From positions 7,502,001-7,566,000 of the forward strand of contig OX637410.1 of NCBI GenBank assembly GCA_951799425.1: a stretch of 64,000 nt of DNA, read 5' to 3'. This DNA comes from Ilex aquifolium (lineage: Eukaryota; Streptophyta; Magnoliopsida; Aquifoliales; Aquifoliaceae). The notes beneath the pieces were generated by a model. That model had not been told where the DNA came from, did no database searches, and saw only the letters and a program-made list of their open reading frames with translations. How positions within the stretch are numbered: position 1 is the first letter of the stretch; each line of letters opens with the position of its first letter. Shown in pieces: positions 9,957-21,780 of the stretch. The position numbers and the translations under genes are program-made.

Positions 9957-11257
9957 GGGGTAAATATCTAGAAAATCAGATTTTTCTTTCCCTTGTGTTC
10001 TTGTTTGGCCGGCCAAGAGAGAGAGGAGAAAAAAGAGAGAAAATAGAATTTTCTTCAAGCTTTCTCCGTCGATTCCCGGAGTTCCGTCGCTCGGATTCCG
10101 TCGAGCCAAGAGCTAAAGTCGATCCTCTCGACGAGGGCTACACAACCACCCCAAGAACGAGGGATTTCACCGAAGATCCAAAGAAGGAGATTTGGGGGGA
10201 AATCTAGTCTTGGGCTAGGAAAGAGTTCTTGAAGCTTCCTTCGGGTGATTACGCTTCAAGAGGTAGGGTTCTCCCTACTTTGGTGTAATCTTTCCTTAGA
10301 TGTTAGTAGTCTAATGTTTTGATATGCTATGCCTAGGATAGACCTTCATATATAGGTTTATGGTCATAGAAATGGAAAAGTGAGCATAGAGATGGTTTAA
10401 ATCTAATTTCTAGCTTAACTTTGGTGTAAGAAGTTACATGTGAATTATTATGTAACTTGGGAAAATTTGAGGCATGATTATGAGATTTATAAATTGTGCC
10501 TAGAAGGTGTTTGATTAAATGCCTTGTAGCTAAGCCCATGATTGCATGATAAATTGGGTCGGGATGAGGAAGAAGAGGCATGACGACCTCTCGGGTGAAA
10601 GACCCGGTGATTTGGGGGGTGCACTCCATTGGTATAAGAGCCCATAAAGTGTACGGGTGTGGAAGACCATTGGTATGAGTCCATGAAAAAGTCCGATCCC
10701 AAGAAAGACCCTAGCTTTGAAAATGTCATTTGATGAAACATAAATGATGAAATGAAACATTTTGGCATTGCATCGTGTTGTAGGAGTCGGTGAGGACTCG
10801 GGTTGAAATGCATGAGGGAGTGACATCTCATTTCATGACATGGTAGTATTGCATTCCAACTTAGGATGCATGTCCTTGTGAGAAATGATTGTTTGCAAAT
10901 GAATGTTTCATGAGCATGAGCATCTAGGGGGAGAGTAGCCCTTGTAGGGTTTACTTTACTGGGCGTTGGCTCACCCTATACGGGAAACATTTCAGGTGTG
11001 GGGTTTGCACCGGCGGATGGCTCACTTGGAGAGCATCAAGCATGAAGGGGGGCGGCTTGTGGCCTTAGTTCGAGTTTTTGTAAAACTTTTGTATAAATTC
11101 CATTTTGATGTGTAAATTATGGAATTAATTGTAATGGAACTTGTATAAGTTGTGTATTATATGGAAATCCTTGTTATACATGTATTTGATGAATTGGGAA
11201 GGGTTTTGAATGGCTTGGAAATGAAAAATAGGTAAAAAAGGGCAATTATGGGCCAGG

Positions 11258-11313
11258 CGTACCGGTACGCGTACCGGTACGGTTAGGTCCAGAAGGCGTA
11301 GCGTACCGGTACG
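11258..11313. repeat. CGTACCGGTACG palindrome cassette in C 5' LTR
   Basis: Three perfect 12-base palindromes at 11258, 11270 and 11302; the first two abut. The linker contains GGTCCAGAAGGCGTAG. The equivalent cassette in the 3' LTR has six sites. Confidence 0.92.
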
Positions 11314-11606
11314 CTCTCCAAAATTCAGAATTTTCTTTATTTTATTATTCTTTTGCCAAGTCTTTGGGCTATGTTTTCCTCCCTTCTAATGTTACAAATG
11401 GATAATAAGGGGATACCAATAGTGGTATATTGGATCTCGGATAGGTCAACCAACCGAAATAAATTTGAACTTGTATTTTTTTTTTATCCCGGTAAAGGGA
11501 ATGTGATGCCGCGGTATCGGGTTAAGCGACATCCACGGGTATTTCCACGGGTTGACGGGTTGTCAACGGTTAATACAGGACCCCCGGAAAATGGGGCGTC
11601 ACAGCT

Positions 11607-11618
11607 TGGTATCAGAGC
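11607..11618 (+). other. Primer-binding site (initiator tRNA-Met type) of C
   Basis: TGGTATCAGAGC, three bases after the LTR end at 11603. It is the standard site for many plant gypsy and copia elements. Confidence 0.9.
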
Positions 11619-11957
11619 CTAGGTATACGAATTACTTAGGGCTTGATGGGCATTGGGTCTAGACCATTGCATGCATTGTGCATTTCATCTTATGTGTTTA
11701 AATGCTACATGTTATGTGCTATGTGCTATGTGGATAATATGCATTGTAGAATGTATATGGAAATGAACACACTAGGGTTAGGAAACATAACCTTGGGAGT
11801 GGGAAAACAAATGAACGGGAGGGTTCATGGTATAAATGTCTACTAAGGAGAGGAATATGCTCCCCTAGTGAGACGATTCGGAAACTCTTTATGTTTGAGT
11901 GTTGATTCCTATTTTTGGGATGCCTTGTAAAACTATATTGCTATTTGACTTATGTAG
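11619..11957 (+). other. Leader of C between primer-binding site and gag
   Basis: Untranslated leader with no credible ORF. It resembles 36003-36339 in E, including GAACACACTAGG/ACACATTAGG and GGTTCATGGTATAAATGTCTAC blocks conserved between the two elements. Confidence 0.5.
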
Positions 11958-14900
11958 ATGGCATATAGAGGGCGTGGACGCCGAGGCGGTAGGTGGAATA
12001 ACCAACCACCTCCGGCCTTTGATCACCAAGCCTTTGCAGAGGCTATTGGTGAGGCGGCGGCGACTATTGCACAGGCTAGTGCTACAGCCGCTACCATTGC
12101 ACAGACGGGTGCAAATATGGGACAAGGAGGCTCGAGTAACCTCCAAAAGTTCAAAGCCCATCATCCTCCGGTTTTTCTGGGAGGGGCGGATCCAATGGTA
12201 GCCGATCGTTGGATTCGGCAAGTGGAGAAGATCTTGAGGGCTATGGAGATCACTTCCGATGCCACCAAGATAACTCTGGCAACTTTTCAGCTGGAGGGAG
12301 AGTCCCAACTATGGTGGGATTGGGTGAAGGACTCCAGAAATTTGGAGGCCATGACTTGGGCAGAGTTCCGAGAGCTTTTTATGGGAAAGTATTTTCCGGC
12401 AACTGCTCGACATGCAAAGGCCCGTGAGTTCTTAGACTTGAGACAGGGAACGATGACGGTGATGGAATATGTGGCTAAGTTCACTGAATTAGCCCGTTTC
12501 GCCGACGATTATGTGGCCACTGACATGGCCAAAGTACGTAAGTTTGAGGATGGCTTGAAGTTGTCCATTCGAGGCAAGATTGTGGGACTTCTCCTGCAAG
12601 ACCTCGATTCGATGGTCAAGACTGCAATGGCTATCGAGAGAGAGGTGGAGGATGCGCGTAACATCCGGGAAGCGGGTGTTAAGGACAAAAAGAAGGAGGG
12701 TCAATCCTTTTCTTCTGGTGCGGGAAAGAAGCAAAGAACTTCAGTTCCGCAAGGATCTCAAGGGCAGAGCCGCGGCTATCAAGGCCAAGGCCAGGGTAGA
12801 TTCTCCCACGACGGGGGAAACTTCAGGACCGCCTTCCAGACGGGCCAGAAGACTTGTTATTTTTGCCACCAGCCGGGTCACATAAAGAAGGAGTGTCCTC
12901 AACGGCAGGGATCCCAGAGCTATGGGACATCCCAATCCCAGTCTTCTGTGGGACAGCCGCAGACACAGTTTGTTCCTCCTTACCCCACCATGGGTCAAAG
13001 GAGCCAGTACCAGTCACAGGGTGCTGCACAAGGCCCTACCACTTCACGTGCGGGAACACCGCAAGCAGGCCAGATGGGCCAAGGTATGGGTCAGGGGCGA
13101 GGCCAGGGCTTACAGGCCAGGACTTCAGGGACCCAGGGGCGTGTCTACGCCATTATGCCACAGACTGAGCCGGCAGATCAGTCGGTGATACAGGGTACAT
13201 TTCTACTCTCTCGGTTATGGGCAAGAGTACTGTTTGATTCTGGTGCATCTCATTCTTTTATTTCTGCATCTTGTGTGAAAGATTTGGGTTTAGAGGTTGA
13301 GACCTTAGAAGAACCATTGCATGTGAGTTCTCCCCTGGGAGCTAGGGTGAGAGTTGATCAGATATGTCGGGGTTGTGAGCTGGAAATCTCAGGGATTCTA
13401 CTCACCGTGGACCTTCGGGTCATGGACATGTCGGAGTTCGATGTAATCCTGGGAATGGATTGGTTGGCGGCACACCGAGTCATCATTGATTGTGACCGGA
13501 AGCGGGTTACTGCTTACACGCCGGATGGGGTTTGTTTCATGTTTCAGGGGGATAAGCACGATGCTTTTCCTCAAGCCGTGTACGATTCTAGATGGCACGG
13601 ACAGTTGATGGGTTGGCTAGCAAGTCTTACCCTGGAGGACGAGGCGAGACAGGAGTTTGGTCTACCTCGGGTTGTGTGTGATTATGAGGATGTTTTTCCG
13701 GATGAACTACCGGGATTACCTCCACATAGGGATGTAGATTTCACTATAGAGTTGCATCCTGGTACATCGCCCATTTCTATGACTCCACATAAGATGGCGT
13801 CTGCTGAATTGCAAGAACTCAAGGTCCAATTGCAGGAATTGTTGGACCGGGGTTTCATTAGACCGAGTACCTCACCTTGGGGCGCTCCGGTGTTATTTGC
13901 AAAGAAGAAGGACAAAACCCTTCGACTATGTATAGACTACCGGCAGTTGAATAGGGTTACTATCAAGAATAGGTACCCTTTGCCGAGGATTGATGACTTG
14001 TTTGATCAGCTGAGAGGGGCGCGAGTCTACTCCAAGATAGATCTCCGCACCAGTTACCGTCAGTTGAGAGTTAGGGAGACAGATATCCCTAAGACGGCGT
14101 TTCGGACGCGATATGGGCATTTCGAGTTCACAGTGATGCCATTCGGATTGACGAACGCTCCAGCGGCATTCATGGATCTCATGCATAAGGTGTTTCAACC
14201 CTACCTTGATCAATTTGTTGTAGTCTTTGTTGACGACATCTTGATCTACTCCAAGTCTGAGGAGGAGCATGAGGGTCACTTGAGGTTCGTTCTTCAGATC
14301 TTGAGAGACCACCAATTGTATGCCAAGTTCAGCAAGTGTGAATTTTGGCTTACTGAGGTGAAATTTTTGGGACATGTGGTGTCGGCTTCGGGTGTATCCG
14401 TAGACCCGGAGAAGGTTGAGTCAGTCATGAATTGGGAGAGGCCGAAGTCAGTCTTCGAGATACGTAGCTTCTTGGGATTGGCGGGGTATTACAGGAGGTT
14501 CATTGAGGACTTCTCCCGACTAGCTTCACCTATGACTAGGTTGACCCGGAAAGAGGTTAGGTTTGAGTGGAATGATTCTTGCGAGAAGGCATTCCCAAAG
14601 TTGAAGAGGAGGCTTACTTCAGCTCCTATACTGATAGTCCCAGAAAGGGGACAGAGGTACACAGTGTATTGTGATGCCTCTAAGGACGGACTTGGATGCG
14701 TCTTGACGCAGTCCGGGAGAGTGGTAGCTTATGGTTCTCGGCAGTTAAAGAACCACGAGCAGAGTTACCCTACATATGACATGGAGTTGGCAGCCATTGT
14801 CTTTGCCTTGAAGGCTTGGCGCCACTACTTATACGGTGAGCAGTTTGAGGTGTTTTCAGACCATAAAAGTCTGAAGTACATCTTTACATAGTGGGACCTC

Positions 14901-16580
14901 AATATGAGGCAACGTAGGTGGATGGAGTTTTTGGAGGACTATAAATTCACCTTGCATTACCATCCCGGTAAGGCAAATGTGGTAGCTGACGCACTCAGTC
15001 GGAAGTCACGGGGAGTCTTGGCTAGTGTGGCTTCCCGAGAGTGGCAGATGCTCGAGACTGTGGGACAGTTCGGGCTATGTTATATGGGTCAGGATCAGGG
15101 TACTTTGGGGAGTTTGGTGGCTACACCTTCCCTACTAAGCAGGGTTGTTGAGTTCCAGAGTCAGGACACGGAGCTATTGTCCATCCGGGACCGTGTACAG
15201 GCTGGTACAGGTGACGAGGGCTGGACCATTCACTCGGATGGTAGTCTTCGGTATCGAGGAAGGGTTGTGGTTCCTCAGTTGGCGGATCTGAGAGAGGAGA
15301 TCCTTAGGGAGTTTCATTGCTCTCGTTTCGCGGTTCATCCAGGGGGCACGAAGATGTATCATGATCTTCGTCGCCAGTATTATTGGAATGGGATGAAGCG
15401 ACAGGTTGGCGAATTTGTTAGTAGATGTCTCACGTGTCAGCAAGTAAAGGCTGAACACCAGAGACCAGCAGGGTTACTCCAGCCATTAGAGGTAGCTGAG
15501 TGGAAGTGGGAACATATCACGATGGATTTTGTGACTCACTTGCCACGGACATCGAGGGGACATGACGCGGTATGGGTGGTTGTGGACCGGCTTACGAAGT
15601 CGGCACACTTTTTGGCTGTGCGGATGACCTTCACACTGGAGGAATTCTGCAGGTTATATATACGGGAGATTGTCCGGTTGCATGGGGTACCCGTGTCTAT
15701 AGTATCGGATCGGGATCCCAGGTTTACGACTCATTTTTGGGAGAGTTTCCAACGAGCCATGGGGACACAGCTGATGATGAGCACTGCTTTTCATCCCCAG
15801 ACGGATGGTCAGTCTGAGAGGACCATCCAGACCTTAGAGGACATGCTGCGGGCATGTGTCCTGGATCTCAAGGGTAGCTGGGAAGATCACTTACCCTTGG
15901 TGGAGTTCGCCTATAACAATAGTTATCAGGCGAGCATACAGATGGCACCCTATGAGGCACTATATGGGAGGCCATGTCGATCTCCAGTTTGTTGGACAGA
16001 GGTTGGGGAGAGACCTGCTACGGGTCCGGATTTGGTTAGAGACACCTCAGAGAAGGTGGGCTTGATACGGAAGCGTCTTCTCACAGCTCAGAGTCGACAG
16101 AAGAGTTATGCTGATAGACGACGACGACCTCTAGAATTTGAGGTGGGAGATCATGTCTTCTTGAAGGTTATGCCTAAAAGAGGAGTGGTCCGGTTTGGTA
16201 AGCGGGGAAAACTGTCGCCGAGATACATCGGGCCCTTTGAGGTACTTGAGAGGGTGGGTACAGTTGCTTACCGGTTGGCGTTACCGCCAGATTTATCGAG
16301 CGTTCACGCGGTGTTCCATGTCTCTATGCTCCGGAAATGCACCCCAGATCCGACTCATGTGGTGGATTGGGGCGAGCTTGTTGTTGATGCGGATGGGACC
16401 TTCGAGGAGGGACCGGTGCGTATCATGGATAGCCGGGATCAGGTTTTGCGAGGCAAGACCGTGAGGCTAGTGAAGGTGCTGTGGCAGCACCGGGGAGTGG
16501 AAGAGGCGACATGGGAGCGCGAGGACACCGTACGTGCCAATTATCCTTTCCTGTTTGAGGATAGAGGTACGTTTTTATAG
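11958..16580 (+). pseudogene. gag-pol polyprotein of C, one in-frame stop
   Basis: A single frame of about 1540 codons, open except for TAG at 14889-14891; the aligned codon in E is CAG. Order of domains: an Arg/Gly-rich start ([11 protein letters not shown]), retrotransposon gag core (about residues 55-230), a CCHC knuckle [14 protein letters not shown] near residue 300, protease DSGASHSF near 427, RT with FVDD near 757-760, RNase H starting [10 protein letters not shown] near 906. After the stop come an HHCC integrase zinc finger (HPGGTKMYHDL..CLTCQQ), the catalytic D-D-E segments (MDFVTHL, SDRDPRF, QSERTIQTLE), and a C-terminal tail VHAVFHVSMLRK..VLWQHRGVEEATWERE, which is the chromodomain-like end. 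The RT motif usually reading GYHQ is SYRQ here, so activity is doubtful even without the stop. Its sister E shares about nine residues in ten by eye. Confidence 0.92.
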
Positions 16581-16659
16581 TCATTTACTATTACATGACT
16601 GTAGCATGTGCATGAGACTGCATGTATGCGTGTGTGAATTTCGGGGACGAAATTCTTTT

Positions 16660-16672
16660 AAGGGGGGAAGAA
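16660..16672 (+). other. Polypurine tract of C
   Basis: AAGGGGGGAAGAA directly before the 3' LTR, following the conserved TTCGGGGACGAAATTCTTTT block that is also present in E and, inverted, in D. Confidence 0.85.
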
Positions 16673-18724
16673 TGTAAAACCCGGGAAATTTGAACTTTTT
16701 CCAAAAAGGGCAAAATAGTAATTTGCCACTATAATGCGTATTTAAAATACTCATGTTCTAGACCTCGGATGAGTAAACGGAGTTCGCCGTTGGATTCGTA
16801 TCGCGGAAACGAGTCACCTTGTCAAATTTCGTCGAATTCCGAGATAGTCGGATTTTTGCACGTCGTTCGAGGCGACTGCGTGGCGAATAACCTCACGAAC
16901 GTCCCCATGAATAAATTTTACAAAATTTCCGTAAAATTGAATTAAAGATCAAATAAAATTATTTTGAACTTAAACCGAGATCAAGTAAATCGTTTCGGGA
17001 CTAAATCGGACCCGATTAAGCGAGGGACACGTGGCGCGACGTGGGCCGAGTATTTAAAACTATAAATAGTGGTAAATATCTAGAAAATCAGATTTTTCTT
17101 TCCCTTGTGTTCTTGTTTAGCCGGCCAAGAGAGAGAGCAGAGAAAAGAGAGAAAATAGAATTTTCTTCAAGCTTTCTCCGTCGATTCCCGGAGTTCCGTT
17201 GCTCGGATTCCGTCGAGCCAAGAGCTAAAGTCGATCCTCTCGACGAGGGCTACGCAACCACCCCAAGAATGAGGGATTTCACCGAAGATCCAAAGAAGGA
17301 GATTTGGGGGGAAATCTAGTCTTGGGCTAGGAAAGAGTTCTTGAAGCTTCCTTCGGGTGATTACGCTTCAAGAGGTAGGGTTCTCCCTACTTTGGTGTAA
17401 TCTTTCCTTAGATGTTAGTAGTCTAAAGTTTTGATATGCTATGCCTAGGATAGACCTTCATATATAGGTTTATGGTCATAGAAATGGAAAAGTGAGCATA
17501 GAGATGGTTTAAATCTAATTTCTAGCTTAACTTTGGTGTAAGAAGTTACATGTGAATTATTATGTAACTTGGGGAAATTTGAGGCATGATTATGAGATTT
17601 ATAAATTGTGCCTAGAAGGTGTTTGATTAAATGTCTTGTTTGAATGGAAGTAGTTGTTTTAATTGAATTGAAATAACATGCTTAAGTTTAACTTGTGGAA
17701 TCATATGCATATGATATGATTTGTAATTAAATGTGCTTGTTGATATATGCATATGTTGATATAGTAACATTGAAATGAATATGGTAATTATATGCTTAGG
17801 ATATAAATTTACCATGTATGTGTTGAAATTGTGCATGGGTTGTTCTTGACATATTGAATATCATGTGGTATGCAATGGGCCATAGCATTGCATGTGCACG
17901 GAAGCATCTCATTACATGGGTGTGTGCATAGTTGATGTCAACGCCACACTTGGTGATTGACGAAATGGCTTGGGAAAAGTTGGGTCGAAGACCTAGCTAA
18001 GCCCATGATTGCATGATAAATTGGGTCGGGATGAGGAAGAAGAGGCATGACGACCTCTCGGGTGAAAGACCCGGTGATTTGGGGGGTGCACTCCATTGGT
18101 ATAAGAGCCCATAAAGTGTACGGGTGTGGAAGACCATTGGTATGAGTCCATGAAAAAGTCCGATCCCAAGAAAGACCCTAGCTTTGAAAATGTCATTTGA
18201 TGAAACATAAATGATGAAATGAAACACTTTGGCATTGCATCGTGTTGTAGGAGTTGGTGAGGACTCGGGTTGAAATGCATGAGGGAGTGACATCTCATTT
18301 CATGGCATGGTAGTATTGCATTCCAACTTAGGATGCATGTCCTTGTGAGAAATGATTGTTTGCAAATGAATGTTTCATGAGCATGAGCATCTAGGGGGAG
18401 AGTAGCCCTTGTAGGGTTTACTTTACTGGGCGTTGGCTCACCCTATACGGGAAATATTTCAGGTGTGGGGTTTGCACCGGCGGATGGCTCACTTGGAGAG
18501 CATCAAGCATGAAGGGGGGCGGCTTGTGGCCTTAGTTCGAGTTTTTGTAAAACTTTTGTATAAATTCCATTTTGATGTGTAAATTATGGAATTAATTGTA
18601 ATGGAACTTGTATAAGTTGTGTATTATATGGAAATCCTTGTTAGACATGTATTTGATGAATTGGGAAGGGTTTTGAATGGCTTGGAAATGAAAAATAGGT
18701 AAAAAATGGCAATTCTGGGCCAGG

Positions 18725-18836
18725 CGTACCGGTACGCGTACCGGTACGGTTAGGTCCAGAAGGCGTAGCGTACCGGTACGCGTACCGGTACGGTAAGGTC
18801 CAGAAGGCGTAGCGTACCGGTACGCGTACCGATACG
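18725..18836. repeat. Expanded CGTACCGGTACG cassette in C 3' LTR
   Basis: Abutting pairs at 18725/18737, 18769/18781 and 18813/18825 (the last has one change, CGTACCGATACG). The repeating unit is 44 bases, including the linker GGTTAGGTCCAGAAGGCGTAG. The 5' LTR of the same element has only one pair plus one site. Confidence 0.92.
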
Positions 18837-20572
18837 CTCTCCAAAATTCAGAATTTTCTTTATTTTATTATTCTTTTGTCAAGTCTTTGGGCTATGTTTT
18901 CCTCCCTTCTAATGTTACAAATGGATAATAAGGGGATACCAATGGTGGTATATTGGATCTCGGATAGGTCAACTGTAACGCCCCAAATACCACCCTGAAC
19001 GACATTACATACTAAGACCATATACATCATGAGAGCACTAATATCATCCATAAATAAATTACACTTCATTCATCATCCATAAAATATTTACATCATTATC
19101 CAAAAGAATATGTCATCTTTGGCCTTTACATTTCAAAAATTAATCCAAGTTGCACAGCGGAATAAACAAAAGGAACTAGACTACACAATGTTCCAAAAGA
19201 ATGTCCTAGTCTAGTACAAAAGGAAAGAGGTCGCTCTAAGCGTCCACCTCGGGATCCACACTCCCGTCTAGCGGAGTCTCCCAAGTAGCGGGCTCCTCGA
19301 CCCCTACGTCCTCCTCTTGTAGGAAATCTGAAAAATGTTAGCAGCAGGGGATGAGCACGAAGCTCTGTAGCAAAATCTTCCCAAACTCAAACAAGGTTTA
19401 GAAAAGCATATAAAACGGTTGGTCTCATTTTCACAAATAGCATATATAACATTTGAAGTAAAACCAGGACATTTGAATAGATCTCAAGTTTAAGGAACAA
19501 TAGTAATTGAATGAATAAGTGAAACCAGTATACAGTTAACAAACTATATCCAAATATAACCCATTCTACCATAAACCGTTTCCAACAAGTTCTCTCGGAA
19601 TCCCATACTTCCGGAAACTCTTGTCGAAACCATTTCCGGTACAATGCACGATAACCCACAATGTATATCCGACACTACCCACGTTACTATTCCGTCATCA
19701 TTAGTGCTAGGAAATGTTCGTACCCACACGGCGTACAAAGACGTCTACCCACACTATGTGGTAGGAAAAGTTCATACCCGCGTGGCATACAAAGCCGTCT
19801 ACCCACTACATGACACCCGGTCAATAGTAAACCATGTTAGCATCGTACAACTACGCAAGAGATACTATACCGACAAACACCTCACCTTCCCAGCAATTAC
19901 ACAATTCCCCCAATTTACACGCCATATCCAAGAAAAATCCCCAATTCTCATAAGTTGTGGTACAAGAGTAATACAATAAAATGTACAAGAGATCATCATA
20001 AATAGCATTTTGTTGTTCACTATGAAACACTAACGTTTTGAAATCGAGAACATAGGAGGAATCAAAAGAAAAACCCCTTTCTCTTGAAACCTAGGGTTTT
20101 AAGATGAGAAAAAGGATTTAATGGTTATTCCACCATATATTTGTTTAAAACTTGATAATCATTGCAAGGATGTCAAGAATCAAGTAAATACTAGCAAGTA
20201 TATACGGTTTTGAAACAAAAGAGTACATATAATTTAACCCTAACATCAATGTAAGAGAATAGGAAGAAATCCCCTACCTCAACCAAGTATCTCTAGCAAC
20301 CCAAGCTTTAATGACTCCCCTTTTCCCTTTTTTTTCTTGTTCCCTTGCTACTTTCTCTTTCGGTTCTAAGAGGTTTGAGTGAAAGTGAAGTGAAATTATA
20401 GTAGAGGGAATGGGTGGAGAAGTGGGTTCTTGAAAAACTAGGGTTTGATTTTGTTCAAGGTGTAAATCTCTCTTGATTTTATGTTTTTCTCTTCCTCTCT
20501 TCCTCTCTAATGGTTTCTAGGGTTTCAATTGGTGTAATGAGGCTTAGAGAGGTGTAAGGATGTATTTATAGT

Positions 20573-20580
20573 CAAAGAAA
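20573..20580 (-). promoter_or_regulatory. TATA box of D left LTR
   Basis: The minus strand reads GACTATAAATACATCC, 42 bases downstream of the nearest palindrome. F has the aligned TATAAATACATAAGG at 30696 and the right LTR has the same box at 25751-25744. Confidence 0.65.
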
Positions 20581-20622
20581 TGGAGAAAGAACCGAAGCCG
20601 GGTCGGGCTAGGCTTTGCCGGG

Positions 20623-20678
20623 CGTACCGGTACGCGTACCGGTACGGTTGAGCTACTGGAGTTCGGCGTACCGGTACG
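20623..20678. repeat. CGTACCGGTACG cassette in D left LTR
   Basis: Sites at 20623, 20635 (abutting) and 20667. The linker holds CTACTGGA, the reverse of TCCAGTAG, which also occurs in the E and B cassettes. Confidence 0.92.
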
Positions 20679-21190
20679 GTTCGACTGCCAGATTTTTGCT
20701 CTAACTTCCAGTGCAGTTTTGACCCATTTAGAGGTCGAATTGGAAAATGTTCATGAGATACACTTTTGTAGCCCTAGATGTCTACTATCTACTGTAAAAA
20801 TTTCAGACCAATTGGACTTAAGGATAAAAAGTTATGGCTGAAATACTAAGCAGTGTCCAAAATCTTAAATTCCCAAATTTTCTCTACAATGTGTTTTAAC
20901 TCCAAAATACTTCCTAACTTCGAATACACCTCATATTACCTCTCCCAAGGTTTCTCGACCTTCCGGACTCAATGGAAACCTTATTTTGACCTAAAAACCT
21001 TTAGAAACTTGTCTATTCATCCTTTCCAAGTTTAAACATCTTCGACACGTAACTTCCCAATCAAATTGTCTCCATAGCATTTATTCCTACGGTTTATTCT
21101 TATGTCACTACATATATCTACATCTTTACTAATATTATTTACTATATATATATCTCTATAAATATATAAAAGAAAATTCAGGGTGTTACA

Positions 21191-21207
21191 ATCCACCCCC
21201 CTTAAAG
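21191..21207 (-). other. Polypurine tract of D
   Basis: The minus strand reads CTTTAAGGGGGGTGGAT directly before the 3' LTR, preceded by a GAGGACGAAACTTT block equivalent to that of C and E. Confidence 0.8.
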
Positions 21208-21231
21208 AAAGTTTCGTCCTCGAAACTTACC

Positions 21232-21780
21232 TCAAGTAGCGAACAAATATGGATACTTCTCCCGCATTTCTTGCTCCGGTTCCCATGTAGCTTCTTCCAC
21301 CCCATGATGTCGCCACAAAACCTTCACGAGTCGGATGACTTTGTTGCGGAGTACCTTTTCCTTGGCATCAAGAATCTCCACCGGTTGTTCTTCATATGTT
21401 GCTCCATCTTGAATTTCAATATCCTCCAAATCCACGACTGGAGTTGCATCCGATTGACACTTTCTCAACATCGACACGTGGAACACGTCATGTACCCCAG
21501 ACAACTGAGCTGGCAACCGCAACTGATACGCCGCTTTGCCCACAACTTTGATCACTTCAAAGGGCCCGGTATATCTTGGCGCTAACTTTCCCTTCTTGCC
21601 GAATCTAAATACTCCTTTCTTGGGCGACACTTTGAGAAACATGTAATCTCCCACTTTTAATTCCAAGGATCTTCTTATGTGGTCCGCATAGCTCTTCTGT
21701 CTACTTTGCGCCGTGCGTAGCCTCTCCCGGATGAGTTGAATCTTCTCTGTAGTTTCCCCATTGTAGTCCTTACTCCGTTA
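21232..21780 (-). pseudogene. Integrase C-terminus and chromodomain-like tail of D
   Basis: The minus frame (open from 21666, with in-frame homology back to about 21780) matches the end of the C and E polyproteins: QLIRERL..SRQKSYAD, then KVGDYMFLKVSPKKGVFRFGKKGKL, RYTGPFEVI, VHDVFHVSMLRKC and VLWRHHGVEEATWEPE. This is the integrase C-terminal SH3-like region followed by the chromodomain-type tail that directs chromovirus integration to chromatin. Everything upstream (integrase core, RNase H, RT) is missing. The break at about 21780 abuts unrelated repeat-rich DNA, so this is a remnant without its catalytic part. Confidence 0.8.

Larger units (their letters stand above)
9561..11603 (+). repeat. 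5' LTR of C
   Basis: A 2043-base LTR starting TGTAAAACCCGG and ending GGGGCGTCACA. It contains TATA at 9949-9956, a GA-rich leader (about 10013-10045) and a palindrome cassette about 290-345 bases from its 3' end. It lacks about 365 bases present in the 3' LTR (17636-18000); the junction is at about 10527. Confidence 0.92.
18974..21190 (-). repeat. 3' LTR of D (left copy)
   Basis: A 2217-base LTR, TGTAACGCCCC to GTGTTACA on the plus strand. TATA on the minus strand at 20580-20573; palindrome cassette immediately upstream at 20678-20623. It differs from the right copy mainly by 12 bases in the cassette and scattered substitutions. Confidence 0.9.

Noticed and set aside
10013..10207. ORF in the C/E LTR leader (Arg/Glu-rich; also at 17041-17319, 33819 and 41451).
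   Set aside because: It lies in the transcribed leader and is similar among C copies, but the reading is short, differs in C and E by frame-affecting changes, and has no known homologue. A small upstream ORF remains possible but is not supported.
11607..11618. tRNA gene suggested by the TGGTATCAGAGC and TGGCGCCGTTGCC words.
   Set aside because: Only primer-binding sites are present; no cloverleaf sequence accompanies them.
12854..13188. Overlapping ORFs antiparallel to or out of frame with the C and E polyproteins (also at 37188-37559).
   Set aside because: Shadows of the Gln/Gly/Ser-rich gag tail; codons follow the main frame.
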